NCBI GenBank assembly: GCA_947455385.1
Contig: CANGNR010000008.1
Span: 1-23,642 of the forward strand
Reading direction: 5' to 3'
Origin: Microbacteriaceae bacterium
GTDB lineage: Bacteria > Actinomycetota > Actinomycetes > Actinomycetales > Microbacteriaceae
DNA length: 23,642 nucleotides
Numbering within the stretch: the first letter of the stretch is position 1; the number at the start of each line of letters is the position of its first letter. The translations under genes were made by a program, and so were the position numbers. The notes under the pieces are model-generated. The model did not search any database and was not told where the DNA came from. It saw only the letters and a list, made by a program, of their open reading frames with translations. Of this stretch, positions 12,998 through 20,418 are shown piece after piece.

Positions 12998-14680
12998 TTA
13001 GTGCGCGGCAGCCGCTGCGGCCTCGGCACGCTCCTGCATGCCCGAAACCTTGCGCAGCTCCTGCTCCTTGATGAACCAGCTCAAGAGGAATGCAACCGCA
13101 ACGGTAATCGCCGCGGCGGTGAACACCACGGTGGTCGCCTCGGCGAATGCCTGCTTGATTGGGGCCGAGAACTCTGGGCTGATCTTGTTCAAGAACGACG
13201 AGTCGCTGTTGATCTTGTCGCCGAGGTTTACGCCAGGCTGGGTCAAGATTGCGTTCTGCGGCTTGGCCAGAAGCTCTGGGTGAGCCTTGATCGCGGCCAT
13301 CAGGCCATCCTTGATTTCATTGCCCTTGCTGCTGATCGTGCTGAACAAGATCGACAGGAAGATCGCGACACCGAGGCTTCCACCCATCTGGCGAAAGAAC
13401 GTCGACGACGAGGTGGCTACGCCGATGTCCTTGGCCTCGACGGCATTCTGGGTAGCGATGGTGAGGGTCTGCATCATCTGGCCGAGGCCGAGACCCAAGA
13501 CAACCATGCCGACCGAGATCTGCCAGATTGCCCACGTGGTCTGCAGCTGTGCGAGGTAGATGTAGGCAAGCAACATCAGACCGGTACCGACGTTCATGAA
13601 GATGCGGTACTTGCCAGACGAAGAGGTGATGCGACCGCTGACGATCGACGAGGTCATGAGGCCGAGAACCATTGGCAGCATCAAGAGGCCCGCCTGAGTT
13701 GGGTCGGCTCCGTAAACGATCTGCAGCACGAGCGGCAGCGACATCATTCCACCGAACATTCCGACACCGATGATGACACCGAGAATCGTGGTGAGCGAGA
13801 AGGTGCGCGACTTAAACAGCGCGAGAGGCAGCAGAGCCGCTTCTTTTTGCTGACGCTCAATAAGAATGAACGCGATGATGCCGAGTGCACCCAGCACGTA
13901 CATCGAGATCGAACCGGATGAAGCCCAGCCCCATGCGCGGCCCTGTTCGGCGACGATCAGCAGTGGCACAACGCCAACGACGATTGTGAACGCGCCCCAC
14001 CAGTCGATCTTCTGCTTCACCGGGTGGTGAGGAATGTGAAGGAAGTGGAACACCATGTAGAGCGCGGCTGCACCGATTGGAATGTTGATCAAGAAGACCC
14101 AGCGCCATCCGCTGATGAAAAGAATCTCGTGAGTGCCGGCGAAGAGGCCACCGATCAGCGGGCCAAGCACGCTCGAGGTGCCGAACACGGCGAGGAACAT
14201 ACCCTGGTACTTCGCGCGGTCGCGTGGCGGAACCACGTCGGCGAGGATCGTCAGCGCGAGTGAGAACAGACCGCCGGCACCGATGCCCTGAATGGCGCGG
14301 AATGCTGCGAGCTCGTACATGCCCGAGCCGCTGCCGTTAGGGTCGCCGGTGACAAAGCCACAGGCGATCGAACCGAGGATGAAGATGCTGATCGCCCAGA
14401 TGAAGAGCTGGCGGCGACCAAAGATGTCGCCGAGCTTTCCATAGATAGGAGTGGCGATGGTCGAGGTAATGAGGTAGGCCGTGGTGACCCAGGCCTGCAG
14501 CTCGAGGCCGTTCAGGTCATCGGCGATGGTGCGCATTGCGCTACCGACAACGCTCTGGTCTAGGGCCGACAAGAACATGCCCGACATCAGGCCGATCAAG
14601 ACAAACAGGATTTGACGGTGTGTCATCACACCGGTTTTTGCGGACTCTGCGGCCGCAGCCATACGTGCTTCACGCGACAA
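12998..14680 (-). CDS. DHA2-family (EmrB/QacA-type) 14-TM multidrug transporter
   Basis: The 560-residue membrane protein has about 14 hydrophobic segments. Typical DHA2 motifs are visible: LDQSVVGSAM in TM1, GKLGDIFGRRQ (motif A), the antiporter motif C region GTSSVLGPLIGGLFA, and GWRWVFLINIPIG. It probably exports amphipathic toxic compounds in exchange for protons. A loop of about 65 residues before the last segment (GNEIKDGLMAA...) is long but seen in some members. The TTG at 14680 is the longest start; an ATG at 14662 is an alternative that loses six residues. AAAGAG lies just before the TTG, so it is not leaderless. It is divergent from the VanY gene with a 36-bp gap. No TetR/MarR regulator is adjacent. 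Confidence 0.92.
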   Translation of the reverse strand: MSREARMAAAAESAKTGVMTHRQILFVLIGLMSGMFLSALDQSVVGSAMRTIADDLNGLELQAWVTTAYLITSTIATPIYGKLGDIFGRRQLFIWAISIFILGSIACGFVTGDPNGSGSGMYELAAFRAIQGIGAGGLFSLALTILADVVPPRDRAKYQGMFLAVFGTSSVLGPLIGGLFAGTHEILFISGWRWVFLINIPIGAAALYMVFHFLHIPHHPVKQKIDWWGAFTIVVGVVPLLIVAEQGRAWGWASSGSISMYVLGALGIIAFILIERQQKEAALLPLALFKSRTFSLTTILGVIIGVGMFGGMMSLPLVLQIVYGADPTQAGLLMLPMVLGLMTSSIVSGRITSSSGKYRIFMNVGTGLMLLAYIYLAQLQTTWAIWQISVGMVVLGLGLGQMMQTLTIATQNAVEAKDIGVATSSSTFFRQMGGSLGVAIFLSILFSTISSKGNEIKDGLMAAIKAHPELLAKPQNAILTQPGVNLGDKINSDSSFLNKISPEFSAPIKQAFAEATTVVFTAAAITVAVAFLLSWFIKEQELRKVSGMQERAEAAAAAAH

Positions 14681-14704
14681 AATAACTCTTTTCGGTTAGG
14701 AAGT

Positions 14705-14710
14705 TAGGCT
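14705..14710 (+). promoter_or_regulatory. -10 element of the VanY-type gene (leaderless)
   Basis: TAGGCT ends six bases before the ATG at 14717, with no ribosome binding site between. Confidence 0.55.
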
Positions 14711-14716
14711 TTATCT

Positions 14717-15490
14717 ATGCTCCAGCCTAAACGCCCGATTGGGCTCGCTAACGCTAACCACAGGATGCTCCGGAAGATTTCTTGCACTGTGGTTTTGTTG
14801 CTCGCCGGCGTTGCACTGGCACCTCAGGGAGTGGCGCTCGCTCAACCAGCCAGCAACACTGCGACCTTCGACCTCGCCCAGCACCCGACCAACCATGCTG
14901 ACTCGCTCTGGGTGGTTGTCAATAAGAAACGTCCGTTGATTCCGCTCAAGTACGCCCCGGTCACGTCGAAGCCAAAGTTTGCACTGCCGAGCACCAACAA
15001 CCCATACGGCCGTCAGCTGGCCAAACCGGCTGCGCTCGCCATCGTGATTCTTGCCAACGCAATGCGCGCCGAAGGTGCCGGAGACCTCGTGCTCAACAGC
15101 GGTTATCGATCGTTTGGCGAGCAGACCTATGTGCATAACCGCCAGGTGCAGCGTTTCGGGCTCGAGGCCGGCGAAGCGCTCGCCGCTCGTCCGGGTTATT
15201 CAGAGCACCAGATCGGCCTGGCCGCCGATGTTTCGGCGCTCGGTCAGGGTTGTGTGATCCAGTTTTGTTTCGGCGGCACCGTTGGTGGCAAGTGGCTGCG
15301 CGAGAACTCGTGGCGCTTCGGCTTCATCGTGCGCTACCCAAAGGGCAAAACGCCGATCACCGGCTACGACTACGAGCCTTGGCACCTGCGATACGTGGGC
15401 ACTGCCCTGAGTCGTCAAATGCGCAAGGATGGCGTCACGGTGCTCGAGACCTTCTTCGGCCTGCCGGCCGCTCCCGCATACCGCCACTAA
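14717..15490 (+). CDS. D-Ala-D-Ala carboxypeptidase, VanY family (peptidase M15B)
   Basis: The 257-residue protein has an N-terminal signal peptide (ISCTVVLLLAGVALAPQGVALA, cleavage near residue 43) and an M15 zinc peptidase domain. The zinc signature is SEHQIGLAAD (162-171, ligands His164 and Asp171) and the catalytic Glu220 with third ligand His223 sits in EPWH. LNSGYRSFGEQ is the substrate-side motif. It would trim the terminal D-alanine of peptidoglycan stem peptides outside the cell. The ATG at 14717 is supported by the leaderless -10; a second ATG at 14765 would give a more typical short signal peptide. Acquired vancomycin resistance is not implied: no vanRS, vanH, vanA or vanX is nearby. 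Confidence 0.93.
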   Translation: MLQPKRPIGLANANHRMLRKISCTVVLLLAGVALAPQGVALAQPASNTATFDLAQHPTNHADSLWVVVNKKRPLIPLKYAPVTSKPKFALPSTNNPYGRQLAKPAALAIVILANAMRAEGAGDLVLNSGYRSFGEQTYVHNRQVQRFGLEAGEALAARPGYSEHQIGLAADVSALGQGCVIQFCFGGTVGGKWLRENSWRFGFIVRYPKGKTPITGYDYEPWHLRYVGTALSRQMRKDGVTVLETFFGLPAAPAYRH

Positions 15491-15529
15491 CGTGCGGCCT
15501 GGGCCACGCCTTCGGCGTCGACGGCCTAG

Positions 15530-17152
15530 TTAGCCGAGCACTCCGTCGACGAGCGCCTTGGCCTCTACCTGCACCTGCTTAAGGTGGTCTGCACCTTTGA
15601 ACGATTCACCATAGATTTTGTAGACGTTTTCGGTACCCGAAGGTCGCGCGGCAAACCAGGCGCTCTCGGTCTCGACCTTTAGGCCGCCCAGGGCTGCGCC
15701 GTTGCCCGGCGCATGCGTGAGTGCGCGAAGAATAGGTTCGCCCGCAAGGGTCGATGCGGTCACGGCATCTGCCGAGAGCTTGCCGAGCTTTGCCTTCTGC
15801 TCGATAGTCGCTGGGGCGTCGATGCGCTCGTATGCCGGTGCCCCGAACTTGGCGGTTAAGTCGGTGTAGTGCTGGCTCGGGGTCTTGCCGGTGACGGCGG
15901 TGATTTCGGCCGCGAGCAGGCAGAGAATCAGGCCATCCTTGTCGGTCGACCATGCGGTGCCGTCGGTGCGCAAGAACGATGCGCCGGCAGACTCTTCGCC
16001 GCCGAAGCCAACCGAACCGTCGATTAGGCCGGGCACGAACCATTTGAATCCGACCGGCACCTCGATGAGCTTGCGACCTAGGTCGGCAACCACCGAGTCG
16101 ATGATGCGTGACGAGACCATGGTCTTGCCGACGGCCGCGCTGGCCGACCATCCGGGGCGGTTTCTAAACAGGTAATCGATGCCAACCGCCAAGAAGTGGT
16201 TGGGGTTCATGAGGCCGTGATCGCGAGTGACGATGCCGTGGCGGTCGGCGTCGGCGTCGTTGCCGGTTGAGATGTCGAACTTGTCGCGTGCCGCAATCAG
16301 CGATGCCATCGCGTGCGGGCTCGAGCAGTCCATGCGAATCTTGCCGTCCCAGTCGAGGGTCATAAAGCCGAACTGAAAGTCGACCGCCGGGTTGACTACG
16401 GTGAGGTTCAGGCCGAAGCGATCGGCGATCTCGCCCCAGTAGTGCACGGATGCACCGCCCATCGGGTCGGCGCCGATCGAAACCTGCGAGCCACGGATGG
16501 CGTCGAGGTTAATGACGCTGCCGAGCTGGCTGATGTAGTTGTCTTTGAAGTGGAACTTGCGGGCGTTGGGGGCCGCGCGCTTTACCTCGCGCAGACCACC
16601 AAGGATGATCTCGTTCGCGCGAGCGGCAACCCAGTTGGTGGCGTCGGAGTCGGCTGGGCCACCGTGCGGTGGGTTGTACTTGAAGCCGCCATCGGTTGGC
16701 GGGTTGTGACTCGGAGTGATCACGAGGCCGTCGGCGAGGCTCGGGTCGTTGGCCGCCTTGCCCAGGTTGTGGTTGATGATCGCAACCGAGACCGCGGGGG
16801 TCGGCGTGTAGAGCTCATCGGCGTCAATAAAGGTTGGCACGTCGTTGCCGGCCAGCACCTCGAGCGCGGTCTGTTCGGCCGGGGCGCTGAGGGCGTGGGT
16901 GTCTTTGCCGACGTAGATCGGGCCGTGAATATTCTGCGAGCGACGGTACTCGACGATTGCCTGTGTGATCGCCGCGATGTGATCCTCGTTGAACGAGACA
17001 TTGAGTGAGGTGCCGCGGTGACCGCTCGTGCCGAACGCAACCTTCTGCTCGGGGTTGGTCACATCGGGGTGCTGGTCAAAGTATTTTGCGACCAGATCGT
17101 CGATGTCAACCAGGTCAGAAGGTAGGGGCTTTAGCCCAGCGCGCTCACTCAT
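15530..17152 (-). CDS. pgm: Phosphoglucomutase (alpha-D-glucose phosphate-specific)
   Basis: This enzyme interconverts glucose 1-phosphate and glucose 6-phosphate in the cytoplasm, linking glycolysis to glycogen and wall-sugar synthesis. The 540-residue protein has the full set of phosphohexomutase sites: active phosphoserine Ser148 in TPSHNPP, metal loop DADADRHG (299-306), sugar loop GEESAG (385-390) and phosphate loop RPSGTE (503-508). Length and the N-terminal GTSGHRG (41-47) fit the bacterial Pgm subfamily. The ATG at 17152 has CAAAAT ending six bases upstream, one mismatch from the trhO -10, so a leaderless mRNA is possible. It is divergent from pheA (30-bp gap) and convergent with the VanY gene (39-bp gap). 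Confidence 0.97.
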   Translation of the reverse strand: MSERAGLKPLPSDLVDIDDLVAKYFDQHPDVTNPEQKVAFGTSGHRGTSLNVSFNEDHIAAITQAIVEYRRSQNIHGPIYVGKDTHALSAPAEQTALEVLAGNDVPTFIDADELYTPTPAVSVAIINHNLGKAANDPSLADGLVITPSHNPPTDGGFKYNPPHGGPADSDATNWVAARANEIILGGLREVKRAAPNARKFHFKDNYISQLGSVINLDAIRGSQVSIGADPMGGASVHYWGEIADRFGLNLTVVNPAVDFQFGFMTLDWDGKIRMDCSSPHAMASLIAARDKFDISTGNDADADRHGIVTRDHGLMNPNHFLAVGIDYLFRNRPGWSASAAVGKTMVSSRIIDSVVADLGRKLIEVPVGFKWFVPGLIDGSVGFGGEESAGASFLRTDGTAWSTDKDGLILCLLAAEITAVTGKTPSQHYTDLTAKFGAPAYERIDAPATIEQKAKLGKLSADAVTASTLAGEPILRALTHAPGNGAALGGLKVETESAWFAARPSGTENVYKIYGESFKGADHLKQVQVEAKALVDGVLG

Positions 17153-17169
17153 AACCCTATTTTGGCCGT

Positions 17170-17175
17170 TAACCT
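17170..17175 (+). promoter_or_regulatory. -10 element of pheA (leaderless)
   Basis: TAACCT ends seven bases before the ATG at 17183. The intervening TAGG is too close to the start to be an efficient ribosome binding site. The same hexamer is used by serS and tRNA-Leu. Confidence 0.55.
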
Positions 17176-17182
17176 TGTAGGT

Positions 17183-18121
17183 ATGTCTGCATCCGCTCGA
17201 AATGTTAAGAAGACCTACGCCTACCTTGGGCCTGCGGGTACATTTACCGAGCTCGCTCTGGCCCAGCTGCCAGAGGCCAAAGGCAGCAAGTGGGTGCCGG
17301 TCACAACCGTCGCGGATGCGCTCGGCGAGGTGCTCGCTGGTCGTGCCGGTCGTGCGGTTGTGCCAGTTGAGTCGTCTGTCGAAGGCGGCGTATCGGCGAC
17401 CCTCGACGCACTCGCGACGACAGATGGTCTGCGCATCTTCGGCGAGACCCTCGTGGCAGTCAACTTCAACCTCGTGGTGCGACCAGGCACAAAGCTCTCA
17501 GATGTGAAGACCATTGCGGCGCATCCCGTTGCCTATGCTCAGGTGCGCGGTTGGCTAGCAGCCAACCTGCCAAAGCACGCGCACCTGCTGGCCACATCCA
17601 ACGCCGCCGCCGCCGCAGAGCTGCTCACCAGCGATGCCGCCGAAGCCGCGATCACCACGCCAAACGCCACCGACCACTACGCGGTCAAGGTGCTTTCCAA
17701 AAACATCGCGGATAACGCACACGCGCAGACCCGCTTCATCGTGGTTGGCCGAAGTGGCGAACTCGCCAAGCGCACCGGAGCAGACAAGACCTCCATCGTC
17801 GTCGAGTTGCCGTCTGACCGCCCAGGCGCGCTGCTCGAAATGCTCGAGCAGTTTGCCGCTCGCGGTGTGAACCTGAGCCGCATCGAATCACGCCCGATCG
17901 GTGATCGCCTCGGCCGCTACCGCTTCAACATCGACGCCATCGGTCACGTTGCCGATGCCGCCGTGGCCGAGGCCCTCAAGGGCCTGCACCGCTTCAGCCC
18001 GCGCATCGTCTTCTTGGGTTCGTATCCAAAGGCCGACGGCAAGCAGACCAAGCACGAAGGCAACAACTCGAACGCCGAGTTTGAAACCGCGGATGCCTGG
18101 TTCAAGAGCCTGCTGCGCTGA
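17183..18121 (+). CDS. pheA: Prephenate dehydratase
   Basis: It converts prephenate to phenylpyruvate in phenylalanine synthesis. The 312-residue protein has the dehydratase domain (about 12-190) starting YLGPAGTF, with PVESSVEGGV near residue 57 and the catalytic TRF (183-185), then a C-terminal ACT domain (about 203-280) with GALLEMLEQFAARGVNLSRI and the phenylalanine-binding ESRP (235-238). Feedback inhibition by phenylalanine is therefore expected. There is no chorismate mutase domain, as usual in actinobacteria. The ATG at 17183 is preferred over a TTG at 17162, which overlaps the -10. serS follows after 22 bases but has its own -10. Confidence 0.96.
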   Translation: MSASARNVKKTYAYLGPAGTFTELALAQLPEAKGSKWVPVTTVADALGEVLAGRAGRAVVPVESSVEGGVSATLDALATTDGLRIFGETLVAVNFNLVVRPGTKLSDVKTIAAHPVAYAQVRGWLAANLPKHAHLLATSNAAAAAELLTSDAAEAAITTPNATDHYAVKVLSKNIADNAHAQTRFIVVGRSGELAKRTGADKTSIVVELPSDRPGALLEMLEQFAARGVNLSRIESRPIGDRLGRYRFNIDAIGHVADAAVAEALKGLHRFSPRIVFLGSYPKADGKQTKHEGNNSNAEFETADAWFKSLLR

Positions 18122-18131
18122 CTCGAACGGG

Positions 18132-18137
18132 TAACCT
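18132..18137 (+). promoter_or_regulatory. -10 element of serS (leaderless)
   Basis: TAACCT ends six bases before the GTG at 18144, inside the 22-base gap after pheA. The GAAGG that follows is too close to the start codon to be an effective ribosome binding site. Confidence 0.6.
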
Positions 18138-18143
18138 TGAAGG

Positions 18144-19409
18144 GTGATTGACCTCAACCTGCTTCGAGAAGACCCGGCCGCCATTAAGGCATCCCAGCGC
18201 GCCCGCGGGGCAGCGGAGTCGCTGGTCGACGAGGCCCAGAGCGCCGATGCCGCATATCGCAAGGCGCTCAACGAATTCGAAAACCTGCGAGCCGAGCAGA
18301 ATGCGCACAGCAAGCTGGTTGCTCAGGCTCCGAAAGAAGAGAAGCAGGCACTGGTTGCCGCTGCTCAAGAGCTTTCGGCCCGAGTAAAGGCAGCCGACGC
18401 AGCAGCGGGCGAGGCTCAGGCCGCACTCGACAAGCTCGTTTGGAAGATCGAAAACGTCGTCATCGATGGTGTTCCAGAGGGAGGCGAAGACGACTACGTG
18501 GTGCTTAAAGAAGTAGGCACCAAGCGCGACTTCGGCTTCGAACCCAAAGACCACGTTGCCCTCGGCGAATCGCTCGACATGATCGACATCGAGCGCGGCG
18601 CCAAGATTTCTGGCTCACGCTTCTATTTCTTAAAGGGTTGGGGCGCGCGCCTAGAACTCGCGCTCATGAACCTCGCGCTTGACCAGGCTGTCGAGGCCGG
18701 GTTCACCGCCCTCATCACCCCAACGCTGGTTCGCCCAGAAATCATGGCAGGCACCGGGTTCCTCGGTGCTCACGCCGACGAGATCTACTACCTGCCAGCC
18801 GACGACCTTTACCTCACCGGCACATCCGAGGTAGCGCTCGCCGGCTACCACCGCGACGAAATCGTTGACCTCAGCGAAGGCCCGCTGCGCTACGCCGGCT
18901 GGAGCACCTGCTACCGACGCGAGGCAGGCAGCCACGGCAAAGACACCCGTGGCATTCTGCGCGTGCACCAGTTCAACAAGCTCGAGATGTTCGCCTACAT
19001 CGACCCTGCCGATGCCGAAGCAGAGCACGCGCGCCTGCTCGCTTGGCAAGAGCAAATGCTACAAAAGTGCGAGCTGCCATACCGCGTCATCGACACCGCC
19101 GCCGGCGACCTCGGCTCGTCGGCCGCCCGCAAGTTCGACGCCGAGGCCTGGGTTCCGAGCCAGCAAACCTACCGCGAGCTCACCTCAACCTCCAACTGCA
19201 CGACCTTTCAGGCTCGCCGCCTGAACGTGCGCTACCGCCGCGAGGATGGCAAGACCGCAAACGTCGCCACCCTAAACGGAACCCTGGCCACCACCAGATG
19301 GCTGGTCGCGATTCTCGAAAACCACCAGCAGGCAGACGGCTCGGTGTGCATTCCAGAGGCACTGCGCCCATACCTCGGCGGCGCCACCAGCATCAACCCG
19401 AAGAACTAA
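18144..19409 (+). CDS. serS: Seryl-tRNA synthetase
   Basis: It charges tRNA-Ser with serine. The 421-residue protein starts MIDLNLLREDPAAIKASQ and has an N-terminal helical arm (about 30-110, a long coiled coil that binds the tRNA long variable arm), then the class II catalytic core. Motif 2 is CYRREAGSHGKDTRGILRVH, TSTSNCTTFQARR is the serine-specific block, and motif 3 is NGTLATTRWLVAILENHQ. The length matches bacterial SerRS. The GTG start is fixed by the family N-terminus and the leaderless -10. A HAD phosphatase gene follows after 14 bases. Two tRNA-Ser genes lie within 2.4 kb downstream. Confidence 0.98.
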   Translation: MIDLNLLREDPAAIKASQRARGAAESLVDEAQSADAAYRKALNEFENLRAEQNAHSKLVAQAPKEEKQALVAAAQELSARVKAADAAAGEAQAALDKLVWKIENVVIDGVPEGGEDDYVVLKEVGTKRDFGFEPKDHVALGESLDMIDIERGAKISGSRFYFLKGWGARLELALMNLALDQAVEAGFTALITPTLVRPEIMAGTGFLGAHADEIYYLPADDLYLTGTSEVALAGYHRDEIVDLSEGPLRYAGWSTCYRREAGSHGKDTRGILRVHQFNKLEMFAYIDPADAEAEHARLLAWQEQMLQKCELPYRVIDTAAGDLGSSAARKFDAEAWVPSQQTYRELTSTSNCTTFQARRLNVRYRREDGKTANVATLNGTLATTRWLVAILENHQQADGSVCIPEALRPYLGGATSINPKN

Positions 19410-19423
19410 GAGCACCGAGCACA

Positions 19424-20281
19424 ATGAGCAACCAGCCGATCGCCCAAGGTGACGACCGCTGGATGATTGCACTCGACGTCGACGGCACCCTGGTGCACGA
19501 CGACGGCTACATGTCTGCGGTCGTCGCCGCAGAGGTCGCGCGAGTCAGGGCCCTCGGCCACGAAGTGGTAATCGCGACCGGGCGCTCGGCGGCCAACACG
19601 ATTCCGGTGATTCGCGACCTCGCCATCGACGGCGGCGAGGCGGTGTGCAGCAACGGTGCTGTCACCGTGCGCATCGATCACGACCATCCGCGTGGATTCG
19701 AACCAATCGAGGTCATCAGCTTCGACCCGCGAACCGTGCTAACCGAGCTAATTAAATACCTCCCGGATGCGCACTTTGCGGTCGAAGAGCTCGACGGAAC
19801 CTACAAGTTTCACAAGCCGTTTCCGGCATACGCCCTCGGCGATGTCAACGAAGAGACTCCGCTCGAAGACCTCATGCGAAATCACGTCAGCCGCGTCGTG
19901 GTGCTCAGCCCGGGCCAAGACCTCGACGAGTTTCTAGCCCTCGTCAAGCTGGCCGGCCTGCACTCGGTTTCTTACGCCATCGGCTACACGGCCTGGCTCG
20001 ACATCTCACCGCAGGGCGTCAGCAAGGCAACAGCGCTCGAGCGCATCCGTGAAAATCGCGGCATCAAGCGCGACCAGGTGATCGTGATTGGCGATGGCAG
20101 AAACGACATGTTGATGTTCGAGTGGGCCAAGGCTGGCGGCGGCCTCGCCTATGCCATGGGGCAGGGCCCAGAAGAGGTTCGTCACGCGGCCAGCGCGGTC
20201 ACTGCAACCGTCGAGGATGACGGCGTTGCCAGAGTTCTCTCAGGCTTTGAGGGCATTCTCTTTAGCAGGGCGCTCGGCTAA
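19424..20281 (+). CDS. HAD-superfamily hydrolase, Cof type
   Basis: The 285-residue protein has the HAD motif I DVDGT (nucleophile Asp18, acid Asp20), a motif II region around ATGRS, and motif IV GDGRND (223-228) followed by AYAMGQGPEEVRHAA. The large inserted cap between residues about 85 and 190 is of the Cof (C2B) type. Such enzymes dephosphorylate sugar phosphates or nucleotides in the cytoplasm; the substrate is unknown. The ATG lies 14 bases after serS with no strong ribosome binding site, so the gene is probably read from the serS transcript. Its TAA stop is part of the -10 element of the next tRNA gene. Confidence 0.92.
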   Translation: MSNQPIAQGDDRWMIALDVDGTLVHDDGYMSAVVAAEVARVRALGHEVVIATGRSAANTIPVIRDLAIDGGEAVCSNGAVTVRIDHDHPRGFEPIEVISFDPRTVLTELIKYLPDAHFAVEELDGTYKFHKPFPAYALGDVNEETPLEDLMRNHVSRVVVLSPGQDLDEFLALVKLAGLHSVSYAIGYTAWLDISPQGVSKATALERIRENRGIKRDQVIVIGDGRNDMLMFEWAKAGGGLAYAMGQGPEEVRHAASAVTATVEDDGVARVLSGFEGILFSRALG

Positions 20282-20284
20282 ACT
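20279..20284 (+). promoter_or_regulatory. -10 element of tRNA-Ser(TGA)
   Basis: TAAACT sits within TCGGCTAAACTT, a 12-base string repeated exactly before tRNA-Ser(GCT) at 21732-21743. It overlaps the stop codon of the HAD gene. Confidence 0.55.
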
Positions 20285-20289
20285 TATAG

Positions 20290-20307
20290 GGCTTCGCTGG
20301 TGAAGCC
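20290..20307 (+). other. Hairpin in the tRNA-Ser(TGA) 5' leader
   Basis: GGCTTC and GAAGCC form a six-base stem with loop GCTGGT, ending one base before the mature tRNA. It may guide 5' processing or simply structure the leader. There is no T-tract. Confidence 0.45.
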
Positions 20308-20308
20308 A

Positions 20309-20393
20309 GGAGGGCTGTCCGAGCGGCCGATGGAGCTGGTCTTGAAAACCAGTGAACAGAAATGTTCCGTGGGTTCGAATCCCACGCCCTCCG
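20309..20393 (+). tRNA. tRNA-Ser(TGA)
   Basis: Acceptor arms GGAGGGC and GCCCTCC pair perfectly, with discriminator G. The anticodon stem CTGGT/ACCAG encloses loop CTTGAAA, giving anticodon TGA (20343-20345), which reads UCA and related serine codons. The long variable arm (GAACAGAAATGTTC) is the identity element recognised by SerRS. The CCA end is not encoded. Confidence 0.97.
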
Positions 20394-20418
20394 CACACCA
20401 CTAAACGAGGATGCGATT

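Noticed and set aside
14717..15490. Vancomycin resistance cluster
   Set aside because: Only a VanY-type carboxypeptidase is present; the ligase, dehydrogenase, dipeptidase and two-component genes are absent, so a housekeeping wall role is more likely.
15506..15518. ACGCC-TTC-GGCGT hairpin between the VanY gene and pgm as a terminator
   Set aside because: The stem is only five bases and no T-tract follows on either strand.
16313..17008. Plus-strand open frame of 231 codons
   Set aside because: It is antisense to phosphoglucomutase and shows no recognisable motif.
18122..18143. T-box or other leader control of serS
   Set aside because: The gap after pheA is only 22 bases and holds a -10 element; there is no space for a leader.
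20362..20418. Longer N-terminus for the LCP protein
   Set aside because: The ATG lies inside tRNA-Ser(TGA).
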